Shown here: positions 1 to 13,259 of the stretch, piece by piece
Position numbering within the stretch: position 1 is the first letter of the stretch
How the letters are laid out: each line of letters begins with the position of its first letter
NCBI RefSeq assembly: GCF_040436345.1
Contig: NC_133223.1
Location: forward strand, 27,746,910 to 27,810,909
Source of the DNA: Pagrus major
Lineage: Eukaryota > Chordata > Actinopteri > Spariformes > Sparidae
Reading direction: 5' to 3'
DNA: 64,000 nt
Program-made: the position numbers and the translations under genes
The notes under the pieces: generated by a model
What the model was told of the DNA's origin: nothing
The model's input: only the letters and a program-made list of their open reading frames with translations
The model's database searches: none

Positions 1-890
1 GTTTATTGCTCGATTGAAGGACATTTATTAATACCTTTTACAAACTTGTTTATAGATGCTTAAGAAAGTGTTTGTAAAAGCATTACAAAGGCATTTATTA
101 AGTTTAAGTTACCTATCATATCATTTTTTAAACCTTTATTCAACTTTAATGTTGCTTTACTGAGATGTATACAAACTTTTTTAAGCATTTAAATATGTAC
201 TTATTAACAGTTAACCATGGTTTTCCTGCTAACTAATCTACAGGGAGAACAATGCCTTATTAAGGTTAATAAATTCTTTACTGCACTTATTCACAGGTTA
301 TTTTAAAGATTACAAGACATGCGGCTCAGACTCCAGGCTCCTTATAATTATGCAACTATAATCTCGTAAGGATTTATTTAATGTTCTTAAGCAGTCTATA
401 AAGTGTTAACGCATTTCTGATAAGTCCTTATAAATGTCTTAAATCTAACAAAATGTGTTTATCAGGCTATTACTAACACCTATTCAATCCTATTCATGTT
501 AATTCATGATAGAAAGGCCTTCTTACCCATAAGGCTTATTACAGGGATCTTAAAATAAAGGGTTAACTACATGTTTCACGGTTTTTCACCACATGCTTTC
601 AGTCCATGTCAGACCAAAAATATCACTGACTAATTTTAAGTAGTGTATATAGATAGATATGCTTTGTTTTTGGCTGAAAGATGAAAACACAGATAGCATG
701 ATATATTTTTGCTTTCATAGATGATATAAAAATGTTTCATTAACCTGCAGCTGTGATATGAACAGTTACTGGAGTCTGCTTGTTAATCAAGTCAAGTGTG
801 CAGATATAGATAGATCTGTTTTATTGTTGTCTGGCTGGAAAAAACGCCGCAAAATCTTACTTAAATAAAAAGGTTTCACACATCTTTAAA
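1..890. other. AT-rich intergenic DNA, nothing recognised
   Basis: No open frame of interest, no tandem repeat and no clear mobile element. Confidence 0.5.
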
Positions 891-1195
891 GGTGCACTAT
901 GTAGTTTTGGGGAAGAAATTTTAAATCAGAAGAGAAAGATCTTTATTGACTGATTTCTTTATGCCTACAAAAACTGAATAAACAAACTGTTCTCATGGCA
1001 GAATAAACCTTGAAGGACAACACAATTTCACACTGTTTTACTTTGTTTATATGTGGCGGACCCTGCCACCTGTCTAGCTTCAAACAGTGTTCTGGGGACC
1101 TTATTTTCCTCTGAGAGCAGCTTGTTTATTCAGTTACCGAAAAGATCCATTTTTCCGAGTTTGTATTACTAACTCATTAATATAGGAAATATTAG
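891..1195 (+). mobile_element. MITE copy, 3' end missing
   Basis: Starts with GGTGCACTATGTAGTTTTGG, the same terminal repeat as the element at 24699-25046, and matches that element in reverse orientation through its middle (ACTGAATAAACAA, CATATAAACAGTG-type and GGCAGGGTCC-type blocks). The right terminal repeat is absent; homology fades near 1195. Confidence 0.65.
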
Positions 1196-1619
1196 GGGGG
1201 TGGCCAAGCAATGTAATCGGTGTAAGCCCGACTACCGGGAGCGTAGACCACCACCACGACAAGCCTAGTTCAAGGTGCAAGTAAATAATTTATAAGGAAA
1301 AATATTTGCACTGTCAAAAACTGTTAAATATAAAGAAAATATGAGCAGAAATGCTGCCAGTACACATGTTTTTCATTTGTTACTTCAGTGCAAGGCTTCG
1401 ATCTGCAAACAATGGAAATTAAAAATAAAGAAAAGTTTCTGAAATATTGCTTTTTCTGTAGTGCCTGAACGCTGCAGTGGCCCCAAGATAATTTGAGTTT
1501 CAGACCCCTGCTTTAACTTGAATGTCTAAAAGCTTTCCAACACATTAAGTGGTGCAAAGAAAGAACAAAAAATCAGATTTACTGTCATGAAAGTTTTGTT
1601 TCACTGAGGAGAATCTGAA

Positions 1620-2720
1620 GCTTGTGAGCTGCGGTCCAACTTCAGCCTCGTCCTGCTGCTGCTCTCTTGTGTTTACACTTCAGGAGGACACAAAGTTTAC
1701 ACCCAAAACTGTGGCCGCGGCGGTTCAACCCCGGCTCAAAACCTCCAACACACGTAAATGTGTCGTCGAGGACAGTCCGGGGCAGGAACAGTTCCTCTGA
1801 ACGCGTGACGTCCTTTACTGGTAAACACACAACCTGTACATCTGGTGACTCTCTGAAACAAGTGTGTCAACGTATGGCGCTGTGCCGCAGCGTCAAAAAG
1901 AAACCAACAACAACACAAAGGGAAAGTAGAAAGTTTGGAAAGTGATAGTTTGAAGCGCCCGCTCTGCGTAAAAGCCACTTTTCCGACATGTCAGCGTGTG
2001 TCAGGCGAGTTCAGAGACAAAGTATCGAGCAGTGAGAGTGAAAACTCAACCTACACCGAGCAGCTGAGGTGGCGGAGGAACAATGTTGCACAACACGTAC
2101 AGTTTTTAATCCACTCCGAGCAAGTCACACTGAGCAACACTGTCAACTCTTGCGCAACACTTCCACTGTCTTCCCCTAAAACTCTTTAAAACACGACGCA
2201 AACTCGCAGGAAAAAAAGTCACGCAGGGCAGATTAACAGCAACTCCGCTTGACTCCGCGGAGGAAAAAGCGCACGGAGCCACCACCAGATACACATTTTT
2301 TTTTTTTTTTTGGAGTCCACCAAGCCGAAGAGAAAGACTGTCTGACTTGTGTGTGTTTTTTCGTGACAAAGACAGAAAAAGAAGACGCTACCTGAGTTGA
2401 GCACCGCTGGGCGCAAATGGCTGGCTTTCTCCCAATCTCGAGGAGCATCCACAGGGCAGGGTTTTAGGACCCGTCGGTACTGTAAGAAATCACTGAGCCA
2501 ACAGCTCCGCCATAGTCTTTAATCACGTGTCAAACCTCCTGTATTTCCGTAGGAGGCGGGGTCTGCGGGACGGGATGACTGACAGCGAGGAGGAAAATGA
2601 TGCGAGAGTGAGTGGAGACGCGAGAGAAGTCTGTCAGCGTGTTTGCACCGAGGCGAGAAGAGTTTCACTGGATCTGCTCCATCATTCTGCTGTTTTTATA
2701 CATTTTTATCTTGTTTCATG
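1620..2720. promoter_or_regulatory. CpG-rich promoter-like block, no gene assigned
   Basis: CpG-rich and non-repetitive compared with its AT-rich flanks. On the plus strand a short frame from the ATG at 2573 (MTDSEEENDAR) runs into an A|GTGAGT donor-like site near 2607. On the minus strand a possible exon from about 2515 ends in a CAG|GTAGCG donor-like site near 2394. Either could be the first exon of a gene whose remainder is outside what I can recognise. I do not recognise the peptides. Confidence 0.35.
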
Positions 2721-5209
2721 GGAATTATTGTATTTTTAACCACCCATGTTATCACTGTAATATACAGTGTGCTGCTGATGCTCAGTTATGACTTTGTATT
2801 GAACTCCTCCTACCTTTTCTGTCTTCTTATCTTATAACAATATCCTAAAATCTATAGGGATGTTATGTGAGGAAAATGCAGAATTACCACATTAAAATCC
2901 TACAAAACGGCACCTATCCTTCCTCCCTCATGAAAGCTCCTGAATATACTGTATGTATATGCAATTTTCAGTTTTTCTACTGGACACAATTGTCTCCTCC
3001 TTCACTGTGAAGTCTATTCTCAGTGTATGTGCAACGTAGGGTTCAAGTTTCAACATCTTACTTCCAAACGATTTGTGATGTCACAAATTATGCTCTTAGG
3101 CCCGCCTCTCAAAATCAGATTTTCAGTGAAGCACAGAGAAAATGTAAGCTTTCAGCAATAAATGAGAAAACAGCCAACATTCACTTGTAGGAACAAGAAG
3201 AAAAACATATTTTTGACCGCAGGGGGACTAAAAATCTTCAGTATTTATTTCCTAAGAGTGAAGAAAAACATCCTCAGCTATCATGGACTTAATCTTTACC
3301 AGTCAGAATCTTGTGCGTGTGTCCGTGGTTTGATCAGATTTGATTGACAGTGATGTCTCTCTGGCAGCGAAGTCCTGTGTTTATGTCACATCAGTCAGAC
3401 TGTAATTACAAGCAGCCAAGTCAGAGAAGACGTTCATGCAGTTATCGGGAGTTTCTGACAGCTAAAATGTCTCCGTCCTGGTTTAAAGAACCAAAGTGTC
3501 AACAAACCCTGTGGCTGTAAAGTGTCCATCGCTGACAGCTACATCTAAATAAAGTCCAATATTAGTGCTAAGAGGAACAATTTGCTAATTAAAGGAAGCT
3601 TTATAATGTTTGTTTATATCAGGTTTGACTTAATAACCAACTGCTGCAAATAGAAAGTCCTAAGAGGGACATTGAATGCAACATAAGCAAACAAACCCCA
3701 CAAATGTCTTAAAATTCACATATTGGTAAAATGATGTTTGGTGACCGCAGGTACATGACTTCATCTCTTTCCAGCTGAGCTCCACCCACTTAAATCTGCA
3801 CCGACGAATGACAAAATACAGAAATCTGTCGTGTTAAATAATCAAAACTGTTGCAACTTGGCCAAAAAAGTTTGTGTGATCATGTAACTGTTATACCAAT
3901 GATTATGGACCTGGTTGACAATACATGTTTACATCACATTTAAATTAATCTGCAGGATAAATATAAATATATTCAGTAAAATCGACAGTCTCAGCCTGAC
4001 AATTCCCGTGGAGCTTTTTCATCATCAAATGTGAAGTTCACTGCACTCTGTCTGTGAATATTGTTATTTGCTTCAGCCTCAGTCGGCCTCGCCTTCTTCT
4101 ATTTCCAGGCAACCTTTTCAAGACTGACTTTCCACAACTGCAGAGAACATGTGTCAACTTGTCGCATTCAGCAGTTGTTTTAATACTTTGGTGGAGAGAC
4201 GTACAGTATGCCAGGAGGAGATTTTCCAGTTGAGAAAAGCGAGACTTGTATCCTCCTAACATGTTTGCTAATGGTGTTTTTCATTCACTGTTGGTTAAGA
4301 AGATGATAATCTGCCTCCTGGAAGACAGCCCTCCCCTAAACATCTGATGTCATTAAAAAAAATGTGGTTTATAACTACTCATAAGCAGTGTAAACGTTCT
4401 GATTGTAATGAAAGTCAGATGGTCTGCTTTAAAGGAAAAGCTCCAGAGCTACAACACAACCAGAGGTGTAATACTTGCAATAGACCGTACCTGCCAGTGC
4501 CGTTGACTGCCTTTATGTTTGCGTCATATCTACCACATGTTTTCTTCACTCAGCTCACTTTGGTGTATCACAAACACAAAACTCACCAAATTCTACCATG
4601 CAAAGAGAAACTCAAACACACAGTGTGTAATTTCTGCCGCTCGCGGTCTCTCAAAACAAAACAAAAATAGTTTTAGTGACGTCGGGAGTTGTTTTTCTTC
4701 TTTGTCAAACAATCAACATTGCTGATGAAAATCTATCTGATGTGACTCAGGCAGAAATGTTCACAGACGAGGTAAAGTATTAAAGTTTTAATCATGTTAG
4801 GTTCAGTTGATTCCCTTCCTCTCTCTCTGACGTATAATCTGATGTTTCCGCCCGGAAGTTACAAGTACACAACTCAACAAAATGTATAATAAAGGTTTAG
4901 TTGTTTTTTTTGACATATTGAAATGTTAGGTATTAAATCTATAACTGTGAATTTTCTCCAACAAACTGCTCTTTGATGAGGGCAAACTTTCCACACAGCC
5001 CCATTAACAGGCTCAGGATCATTATGTGATGCTTTCCTTGTTTTCAGGTTGAATATGATGCATCTTTGTCACAGAAATGCTCTGTGAAGTCTAAACATTC
5101 AGCTATTGTGAGCATAATCACAAGTGAGTGAGCACCAGTGAAGAGTTGTATACAATATATCAAAATATGACAAAAAGATTTAAAATAATATCAATAATTT
5201 ATCATTTTT
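2721..5209. other. Non-coding DNA with a repeat fragment near 4719-4767
   Basis: No supported gene. The stretch at 4719-4767 (CTGATGAAAATCTATCTGAT...) recurs at about 27706-27756 in intron 14 of lactase gene A, and partly inverted near 42200, so it belongs to a dispersed repeat. Confidence 0.45.
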
Positions 5210-5482
5210 CTCCCCGTATGCACATCAGTTTCGTCATACTGGCCAGTGCTGCAGCAATGTATTCCCCCTCTGTCTGGAAAACACTCCTGTCTCTTTAAGG
5301 CCCCTCCTCCCAAATGCCCAGTCTGCCCTGATTGGTCAGCTCACACACGCCTGAGCCAGCACCATTTAGTTAGGCAGAAGATATGTGAGAGGAGCGCTCA
5401 CTGGTGTGGACTTCTACATGCACAGGAACAAATATAACACACTGACAGAAAGGGGAAAAAAGTGTAATAGGTCTCCTTTAAA
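5210..5482 (-). mobile_element. Partial non-autonomous DNA element, same family as 47823-48382
   Basis: Shares GCTGCAGCA, CTGTCTCTTTAAGGCCCC, TCTGATTGGTCAGCTC-type blocks in the same order with the reverse complement of the element in intron 12 of lactase gene B. It ends in the same CCTTTAAA-type terminus near 5482. Confidence 0.55.
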
Positions 5483-7789
5483 ACTGTGGACAAGTAGGAC
5501 AAAGTCAGTCAATCTGTCCCTGAAGAAAGCCGTTAATTATCAAGTCAAATCTCCCCCAACTTCTAATAAACAGTTGTCAGCATAGGAGTAGGAACACATA
5601 TGTTTAGGCTTAGGCAAGAAGCAAAGACATCACCGCCAGACGACACAATATCAGTAAAAACACGAACAATGCTCGTGGGAAAACAGTTTTAATTAGGTAG
5701 ATGAAACAGCAAAATGAGTTGTGAATCTCTTCTTCGTCCCTTTGAAACACTATCTCATCTACTTATTATCCAGACAGGCTGCTTGGTGCTGATTATGGGG
5801 ACCGGACAGGAGGACTTTTTTTTCCTTCATGATCAAAGACGAACCTGTGAATCCAAACCTCCCTGTAAAAGATGTTCAGACTAGAGAGCACACAGAGAGG
5901 CAGCGCAAAAGAAACATACACAGAAAAGACAAAGAAATGTGCGAACTGTCATCCAGCAGTGTGCAGTATGAGCTCATACCCGGCGATCCGAAAGCAGCGC
6001 GGCACCACTGACGACCACATTAACGCCAGACTTCAAAGGCCACCTGACGCCGCCAGAGGATGAAGCAGCAGTACGACTGGGATTATGTAAACACCGGCAC
6101 CCCCGCTTTAAGAGCGGGGGCCCATCTGAAAAGAACAACTCAACCCAGTCGAGCCGCTCTCTAAAGAAAACACTGACAGCATAATAAGTATCCTCTCAAA
6201 TGGGCTTGTCCACATGAGCAAGTGAAGAAAGCTGATTTGAACATAGATGGGACAACTCAACCCGGGCCGCACTCTCCTCTAAAAGGATACCACTGACAAC
6301 ATAATGAGCATCCTCTGTAACTTGTCCGTGGTAGCAGTGTGAAACGGGATGCATCCAGAGTTTATCTAATGGAAGCAGATACAGCTCACACATGATGCCA
6401 TAACATTCAATATAATACACCACCAGCACTCACAGAAGATTTTATTAGGACCATTTTCTTGTCCATCACCCAGTACTGCTGGAGGACACTGCGTATATCT
6501 AATGCTACTAATGTGTTTCAAATAAAGATTCTTGCCTTTATTTGTACAGAGAGTGAACTGGACCCGACCAGAGGTGGGTGAGAAGAACTTAATAAGTAGT
6601 GTATTTCTTTGATTGCTCCAATTCCTCATTCTACCTGACAGATACAGTCAATGTCCAGGCTCACAGATATTTTTTTTTTTCTCACGGGATTTTTTATTGA
6701 TTGATTTTGTGTGGGATAATTTCTAGAATAATTACTATACGTTTCATTTTTATGGTGAGTCCACCACATTGTCCTGAGATTCAGGTTGCATAATGTAGAA
6801 ATAGTGTCTTTTAGTTGCACTTTAGCAAGTAGAGAGAGATATTTTCATGTCTTTTTTTAATCATAGAGCAGGTCTGGGTGCTATAGAAATACTCCCCAGC
6901 GTCTTTTTTTCAAGCACTGCGCCTTTTTTGTGCAGCCGCTCCGAGCGCTTCGAGTTGAAAAATTCTCAACTTTTCAGACATCACTGTCCTTCATTTTCTT
7001 TTTACTGGCCTGCTGAATGTCTGGGGAAGGGGAAACCTCATGTCACCTCAACACCTTTGTGGAAGTTTTTTACCAAGCACTTATTAAAGTGTCAAAATGA
7101 CAACATTTGACAAAGTGACAAAAGCAACTGTTTTTTTTCTTCTTCTTCTTTATATTTTTGTCTCACCTGTGCGGAAACTCGTCTTGTCAGCTTTGTCAGC
7201 ATTGGTGACACCCGTCTTTAGAAAAAATGAAACTCCTATTGGAAAGTTTAGCTCACCGGAATTGAAGACAAAAGACAAACCAAAATACTATGACAAGCCT
7301 GAATGCTGTCGTTGGCAGAGACCCTGCAGCTATGCTGTCTAATATGACATTTTGTTTAAGTTCAGCTGAGTGATGTCAACATGAACCTGAGTGAGTCTCC
7401 ACAGTAGCACTTATTCATTGTCAATTGCAATACTGCCAAAAAAAAAAAAAGTTTTGTGTCTGATGAAATTCTAGAGCAGGATGGATTTGGTCCAAGTTGT
7501 CAGTCGCCTGTCGACTTAGCAGCTGCACGGTTAATAGTGAAGAGAGAGTGTCACTGAAAATAATGTGAGATCGGATGAACTCAATCCACTTTGTCATTCA
7601 AATTGATTGGCGATGCTTTCAGGTTTTGGCTTCAGGCTTTTATGACTTTACAATGTTAAAATTCATATTTCTGGGCTAAAATGTGAACATGCACACCTGT
7701 TAATGTGAAGCCACTGCCGAGTGAAAAAAAAGGGAGTGGGGAACAAAATATTCCAGATAGGCAACTTTCACAAATAACTCATAAATGTC
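5483..7789. other. Intergenic DNA, no gene recognised
   Basis: Holds an 8-bp GC hairpin at 6100-6120 (CCCCCGCT, five-base loop, AGCGGGGG) of unknown meaning and short homopolymer runs. Open frames are short and resemble nothing known. Confidence 0.4.
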
Positions 7790-7889
7790 TAATTATTGTT
7801 TGTTTAAACTTTAATGTACAGTATATATCACTGGATCCATCCACAGTGCATTCTAGGTAGTATGTCATCCATGAGTGCACCTTATTGCC

Positions 7890-8090
7890 GCAGGAATTAG
7901 TCCCATTTTTGGGAGCATTTTTGCACTTCGGCTTCCCTCATCTCAAAGTTAATGGGTTTTTTTGAATGGGTTTTCAGTTCAATGCCTGAAATAAGGTCTG
8001 TGGGTAACTCAAACTTAAGCTATTCTCATGTTAAGTCGAGGGAACCAGTGCGATGCTGACCATCGGGTTAACATACCAGTCAGTGTTTCA
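7890..8090. repeat. Dispersed repeat fragment
   Basis: TTTTTGCACTTC..CTTCCCTCAT and GAGGGAACCAG.GCGATGCT blocks recur at 22350-22400 and 22880-22905, showing a decayed dispersed family. Confidence 0.45.
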
Positions 8091-11000
8091 CCTGGATCCT
8101 ATCTGTGGAGAGGGATCCTTAACATTTTTAGGTTTAGAACCAAACTACTTAGAGAGTAGAGACTGTAGTCCACAGAGATGGATCTGAAATCCTCAGCAGA
8201 TGGTCCAGAATATCATAAATGCAGTAAAAGCCAGCGGGTTTATTCTAGTTTTTGTTGGTAAAAAACTATATGCATTTTGTCTTTTTTGCATCAAAATACT
8301 AATAAGCCACAACTAATTCCTCTCTGCTAACAGAAGCAGCTTGTACACCCAAACGCTGTAAACAACCCACCAGAAATGCCAATACAGGCCTTTCAAAACA
8401 CCTGCTTCATCAAATCTAGCTGCTTTTCTTCCAAAACGACTGGTAATTCTATTTGAGCTCCGAAGTCATCCAAGATCTGCAGGAAAAAAACACACTGTAC
8501 TCCTTCATTGTAATATTGCTTTGACAGCAGCGGATGGATTTCCTGCTCGTTATGACGGGAAGATCAATTCCCTCCAAAACCCGAGATAGCTGAGCATTCT
8601 CCAGAGAGCACAGCATTATCTTTTAGGAGATAAGCTAACGTTGGCACATTCGCACACCGTAGGTTAATGCAATTCGAAGTGGGACGGAGCGGCGGAGGGT
8701 AGATGCCAGGGCATGCAAATGCGGCACATACGATAAACAGAGGAAACTGCTGCTGGTACTGTGATGAACTGCCGGGAGAGAACAGGGCTTTACTTGTAAC
8801 CCTTCTGGAATAATCTAATAATGTTCCTCTTTTCCATTATCTTATTTAATTTCAAGATTTCAGCCACCCACAAAAGAAGGGAAAAGGCTAACAGGGCGTG
8901 TGTTTGTGCATCCAGCTAACTTAATTAAGGCCCAGGGTTTTAGTCCTTTCTGTCGTGAATGCTCAGTTCATTGATTTGGCCCTCTGGTCCAGCAGAGAGA
9001 CAACTTTCTTTCAGACGCAGGCGATTTTATCCAAGATGGTGAGAGGCAAGATTCCTGACATTAGATGGAGGCCACAGTACGCAAGATCTGCATGATTGCA
9101 AACCAATTGCTTTAAGTAAGTAGATATTGTGGGAAACAGGCCTGCTGTCAAATAATGAGACTTTTTATTGTACCCGCACTGCAAGAACTGTGAACCATAC
9201 CCTCCATACACCAGAGGAACTTTGAGTGAAGCAAGTGTGCGTTGATGGTCGTTCTCAGGAGCAGGTGCCGGTGCCGGCGGCCGCCATTTTTACAACCCTG
9301 TCAGCTGTGTAAACAGCAGACGGCACAATAAGCAAACAACAGCTTGTACAGAAAAAGTCGGCCGGCTTACGTCACTTCAGGGTTCCTATTGGTGGTGCGA
9401 ATGCCAACAGAAAAAAGCCATCGAAGGTGTATAGATCCAGGGGAGCTCCGGAGCTGGCAGTTCCTCTCAGGGGACACAAAGACAAAAACAAAACAGCCAC
9501 TAAGACCTGGATTTGTCTTAAATGGGAAAGGGTACATTCAATCCCAGGTCAAATGACTCTGCATAGTGACGGGTATTTATCGGCTGCAGCTCCGATCGGC
9601 GGTGATGGTGCTTATTATCACCTGTTTTCCAGTGTGATGTTATGACACATGTTGAACTTAAGGAAGTTCATACGTAAATAGTGTTACGTCCTTCTCAGTG
9701 CAAGCAGCGCTCTATCATTCAGGCAGTGTTAAAAAGGAGCTAGAAAGACTGTAGTATAAGATATAAACAAGGGCATGTGTGATGTCAGAGGTGAAACAGC
9801 AGAAAAAAAACAGACAGAAACTCCAACTCGTCTGCTGGCAGTGAGAAAAAGGAGGAACGAAGTCCATCGCCTATTTTGAGGCGGTTCATCCATGTTTTAA
9901 AATAACCTGCATGTACACATTTGTTTTGGTTTAAAAGTGGCGTCCATGCTTGTATGTTAAGCAGTACCACCACTAGAGGGCGCCGCTCAGAGTCCAATCG
10001 GTCTTGCACGGACCGGTCCACTTTTCCTTCACCAACATCCAACTCACATTTAATTCCCGTCCAACCTTTTCCCAGCTGTTCCGTAGTAACGGTTTGTCTG
10101 CAAGTAACATCATAAACGTTCCCCCATTTTTAAAACTTCTTCTTTTTGTCTTGTGGTCGTGTGTCACTTGAATTATTGTCTACACTGTTACACTGCCTCC
10201 CACGGCTACCGGAGGTACTGCTCGGTTGGTCTGTATCTGTAAGCTCTCAAAAAAACATACGGACTAAAGGAACCCAGAGTACGGACAGAAGGCTCCTTCT
10301 GTATCCGTATGCATATTTAACTCTGAGCATAAATAAGCTACACAAAATACAAAACCCTTAAGCTACATGGACCAGGAGAGAATATATGAACCTTGAAAAT
10401 CAAAGTAGATTTTAAAGGACCTGATCTGAGAGCAGACAAAGGATACAAAGGATTCTGAAAATAACAAAGAACCTGGTGGATACGGAGAAACCAGAAATGC
10501 TTTTAAAATAACAGAATACAATACAGTGCAATGCAATACAATAGAAACATCAACCAACACAAATGACCCGAGCTGTGGAATGTAATTTAAAACTCTATGC
10601 GAACACACATAAGTGGTTTTGGATGTAATATGAAGCTTTCCCCTCTGCTCCGCCGCAGGTTTAAAGCAGGGATAACCAACAGGAGATAGCAACAATCCTT
10701 CCTCCACAGTTTAAGGTGCAGTAAGTGGATAAGAGGGATTAATGGTATCCAAGCCACAGCACACCAGCCAATCCTGTTAAGCCAAGCCAGGCACGGTGGC
10801 AGCAGTTCAGATGTATGCGGCTTCAGCGATCCCTCGTGGGTCTCCTGACTCCGAGGATCCCTCAGATGACTGTTATCACGCCTGCCTGCGTATGTGCCAT
10901 CTCCCCACTGTACGTTCCCCCCGTGAGCCTCTCTCGCTCTGTCTTTTATTCTCCGTCTTCCTCTTCATCTCGATATTTTGAAGTGCACTTCATGAGAGTC

Positions 11001-12070
11001 TGTTGGCATGACCATGGAGACGCAGTCCTCCTTACTTCACACTTGACTCTACACCAACAGTCTGTACTACATGACAGGACTTAATATTCGTACCTCCTTG
11101 TTCTGTTTTTCTTTTGACATGACATTTTATTTGTGTTAAGTTGCATTTGGTAAGATGGATTTGAATTCATTCGAGCCGGATAAGTAACTTTTGCAACTCT
11201 TTCTCTTTCTCTTGATTGTATTGCTCTTGAATTGAGCCTTCATCTCTCAGTTTACTCTAACCCCTAACCAAAATCCCAAGTCATATCCTGTCCCCCAGAC
11301 GACTAATGCCGACCCCTGTGATAATGAGACATCGCTGACTGGACTGTTTCATCTGTTTGGCTTTGTTGGCCCGCACAGATGTTCAATTCATAGCACATCC
11401 ATAAAGCGAAGTAATCCTTCCCTAGATTTACAGCAAAAGCCGGAAGAGTCTGTTTCTCACTTTTCCCTCTTCATCTTGTGTTTTTCATTAGATTTGGCTT
11501 AAGAGTTCAACACAAGATGAAATGTGTTATTTCAGTGGATTAGGTGTTTCTGGAGTCGAAACAATCCCTTGTTTTGTTGCAGCAAATTTCGGTCCCCCGG
11601 CGTCTGAATACCTACGCAGAACCTGAAACAAGCCTTTTGCATGTCAAAGCTTCGTGGGGTTTGTTTTCCGGGCCGCTCAGGAACATCCGAAAAGGCACTA
11701 AGAGGTGTGGAGAACACCTCCAGCAGAGTCAAAGTCCTGTGACAGTGTGATAAACAGAATGCAGCTCTAATCCATCAACAACGCCGACACATTAGTGCAC
11801 AGAAGGAGAGCTCGAGGAATGACAGCGAGGTGGAAAAGGAGCTTTGATTCCTACTTTCAGCACAGTGCGATCTCCACGCCAGTTGTGAGCAGCATTACTA
11901 TGGTAACATCGGATTATCATCTATTACATAACTGGGGGGCTGTGCACTTAAACCCACTGGATAAAGAGTCACATTGTGCTGGCTTTGTTGCTGGCTTGCA
12001 CAGTATAGGCTTCAGTTTTGCAATTGTTTTCAATTGCATTGTTCCATTAATAGATATGTTAACAGATCTT
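8091..12070. other. Intergenic DNA, no gene recognised
   Basis: No splice-consistent coding frame and no RNA gene found. Open frames here are short and unrelated to known proteins as far as I can tell. Confidence 0.4.
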
Positions 12071-12310
12071 TAAAGGAAAATCAAGATTCAGTCATTATCT
12101 ACCCACCCTCATGTTGATGGAAAGTCAGGTGAAGTTTCGTAGTCCACAAAACATTTCTGGAGCTTCACGGCAAAACAGTGTTGCAGCATTCTCCTAAACA
12201 ACTGAAGTAGACAGGGACTTGTTTTAAAACTTAAAAAAAAAAAAACATAAAATGGCTCCATAAAGTTTGTCCAATGTAATCCAAGTCTCCAGGAAGCCCC
12301 AAGGTCTCAA
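12071..12310 (+). repeat. Dispersed repeat, plus-strand copy
   Basis: Contains GTAGTCCACAAAACATTTCTGGAGCTTCAC and neighbouring blocks that recur inverted at 13114-13235. The sequence looks like a common teleost interspersed repeat. A poly-A run lies inside at about 12232-12244. Confidence 0.6.
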
Positions 12311-12619
12311 GCTTGAGGCGGGGTTCATGCCAACACTTTTAGCTGAGCTGCTACAGTGACAATTTCAACTCAAAAAGGATGTAAATAACTTTTTTTCCAA
12401 ATCAATTTAGAATCTCATGGCTGCTGGAGACATGAATTAAGCTGGACAAGCTGTATGAAGCCATTTTGTATTTTCTTTTTGGTCTTTTTTACATTATAAG
12501 CATACTTGTCAGCCTTGAGACCTTAGAAATAGGGAGGATTTTGACACTTGGGGTCTTATCCCTGACAAATTTGAGATTCAAGGACTGTATTTCCTCATTT
12601 TGTTGACATTTAAAGAATG

Positions 12620-12661
12620 AAAATAACAAAATAAGTTGCATGCAACTTATTTTGTTATTTT
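12620..12661. repeat. Perfect 42-bp palindrome
   Basis: Left and right arms of 21 bp meet with no spacer between 12640 and 12641 (centre GTTGCA|TGCAAC). Weaker symmetry extends outward to about 12602-12671 (TTTGACAT on one side, ATGTCAAA on the other). Confidence 0.9.
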
Positions 12662-13113
12662 TATGTCAAATAATCTTAATTTTACTTTTAATTCTCAGAA
12701 ATAAATGCAGAATAATTTGCCCTCTCGCATAACTTACCTAAATCTGTGGCATAAAATATGACTTTTCATTCAGTCATTTTTTTGCCCCTGCCCCTGAGAG
12801 AGTCCGTGCAAACCACTGCCCTATGTTTGTCAGCCTCTTCATGGGCACTGACGCATTGTGAGAAATCAATGTGGCTGATTTAGTTTTCTCTCCAGGGCAC
12901 CTGAAATTTGTTTAAATGTTCTTTCTCCTCTTCATTTCTTTGTCTGTCTCTCACTCACTGAGCAGTACAGCAGACTACATGCTGCACAGTGCAAGAAACA
13001 GGTTGTGATTCATAAATTGTGCGAAATATGGGAGAATCTTGACCCTGGGAGGAAACTGGGAGGGGGCAATTAAACACTTTCTCTGGGAAAATCGGGAGGG
13101 TTGGCATGTATGG

Positions 13114-13235
13114 TTATTAAACAAGTCCCCAGTTACTTCAGTTGTAACTGCTGCAATGCTGTTTTGTTGTGAAGCTCCAGAAACATTTTGTGGACTAGGA
13201 AACTTCCAACTTTCCATCGGCATGGGGGTGAGAAA
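13114..13235 (-). repeat. Dispersed repeat, inverted copy
   Basis: Reverse complement of the middle of the 12071-12310 repeat (AAACAAGTCCCC, CTGCAATGCTGTTTTG, GAAGCTCCAGAAAC blocks). Confidence 0.6.
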
Positions 13236-13259
13236 TAACCCTGCAACCATGCAGCTCTG

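Noticed and set aside
6100..6120. GC-rich hairpin resembling a bacterial terminator
   Set aside because: No T run follows on either strand and the context is a vertebrate intergenic region; meaning unknown.
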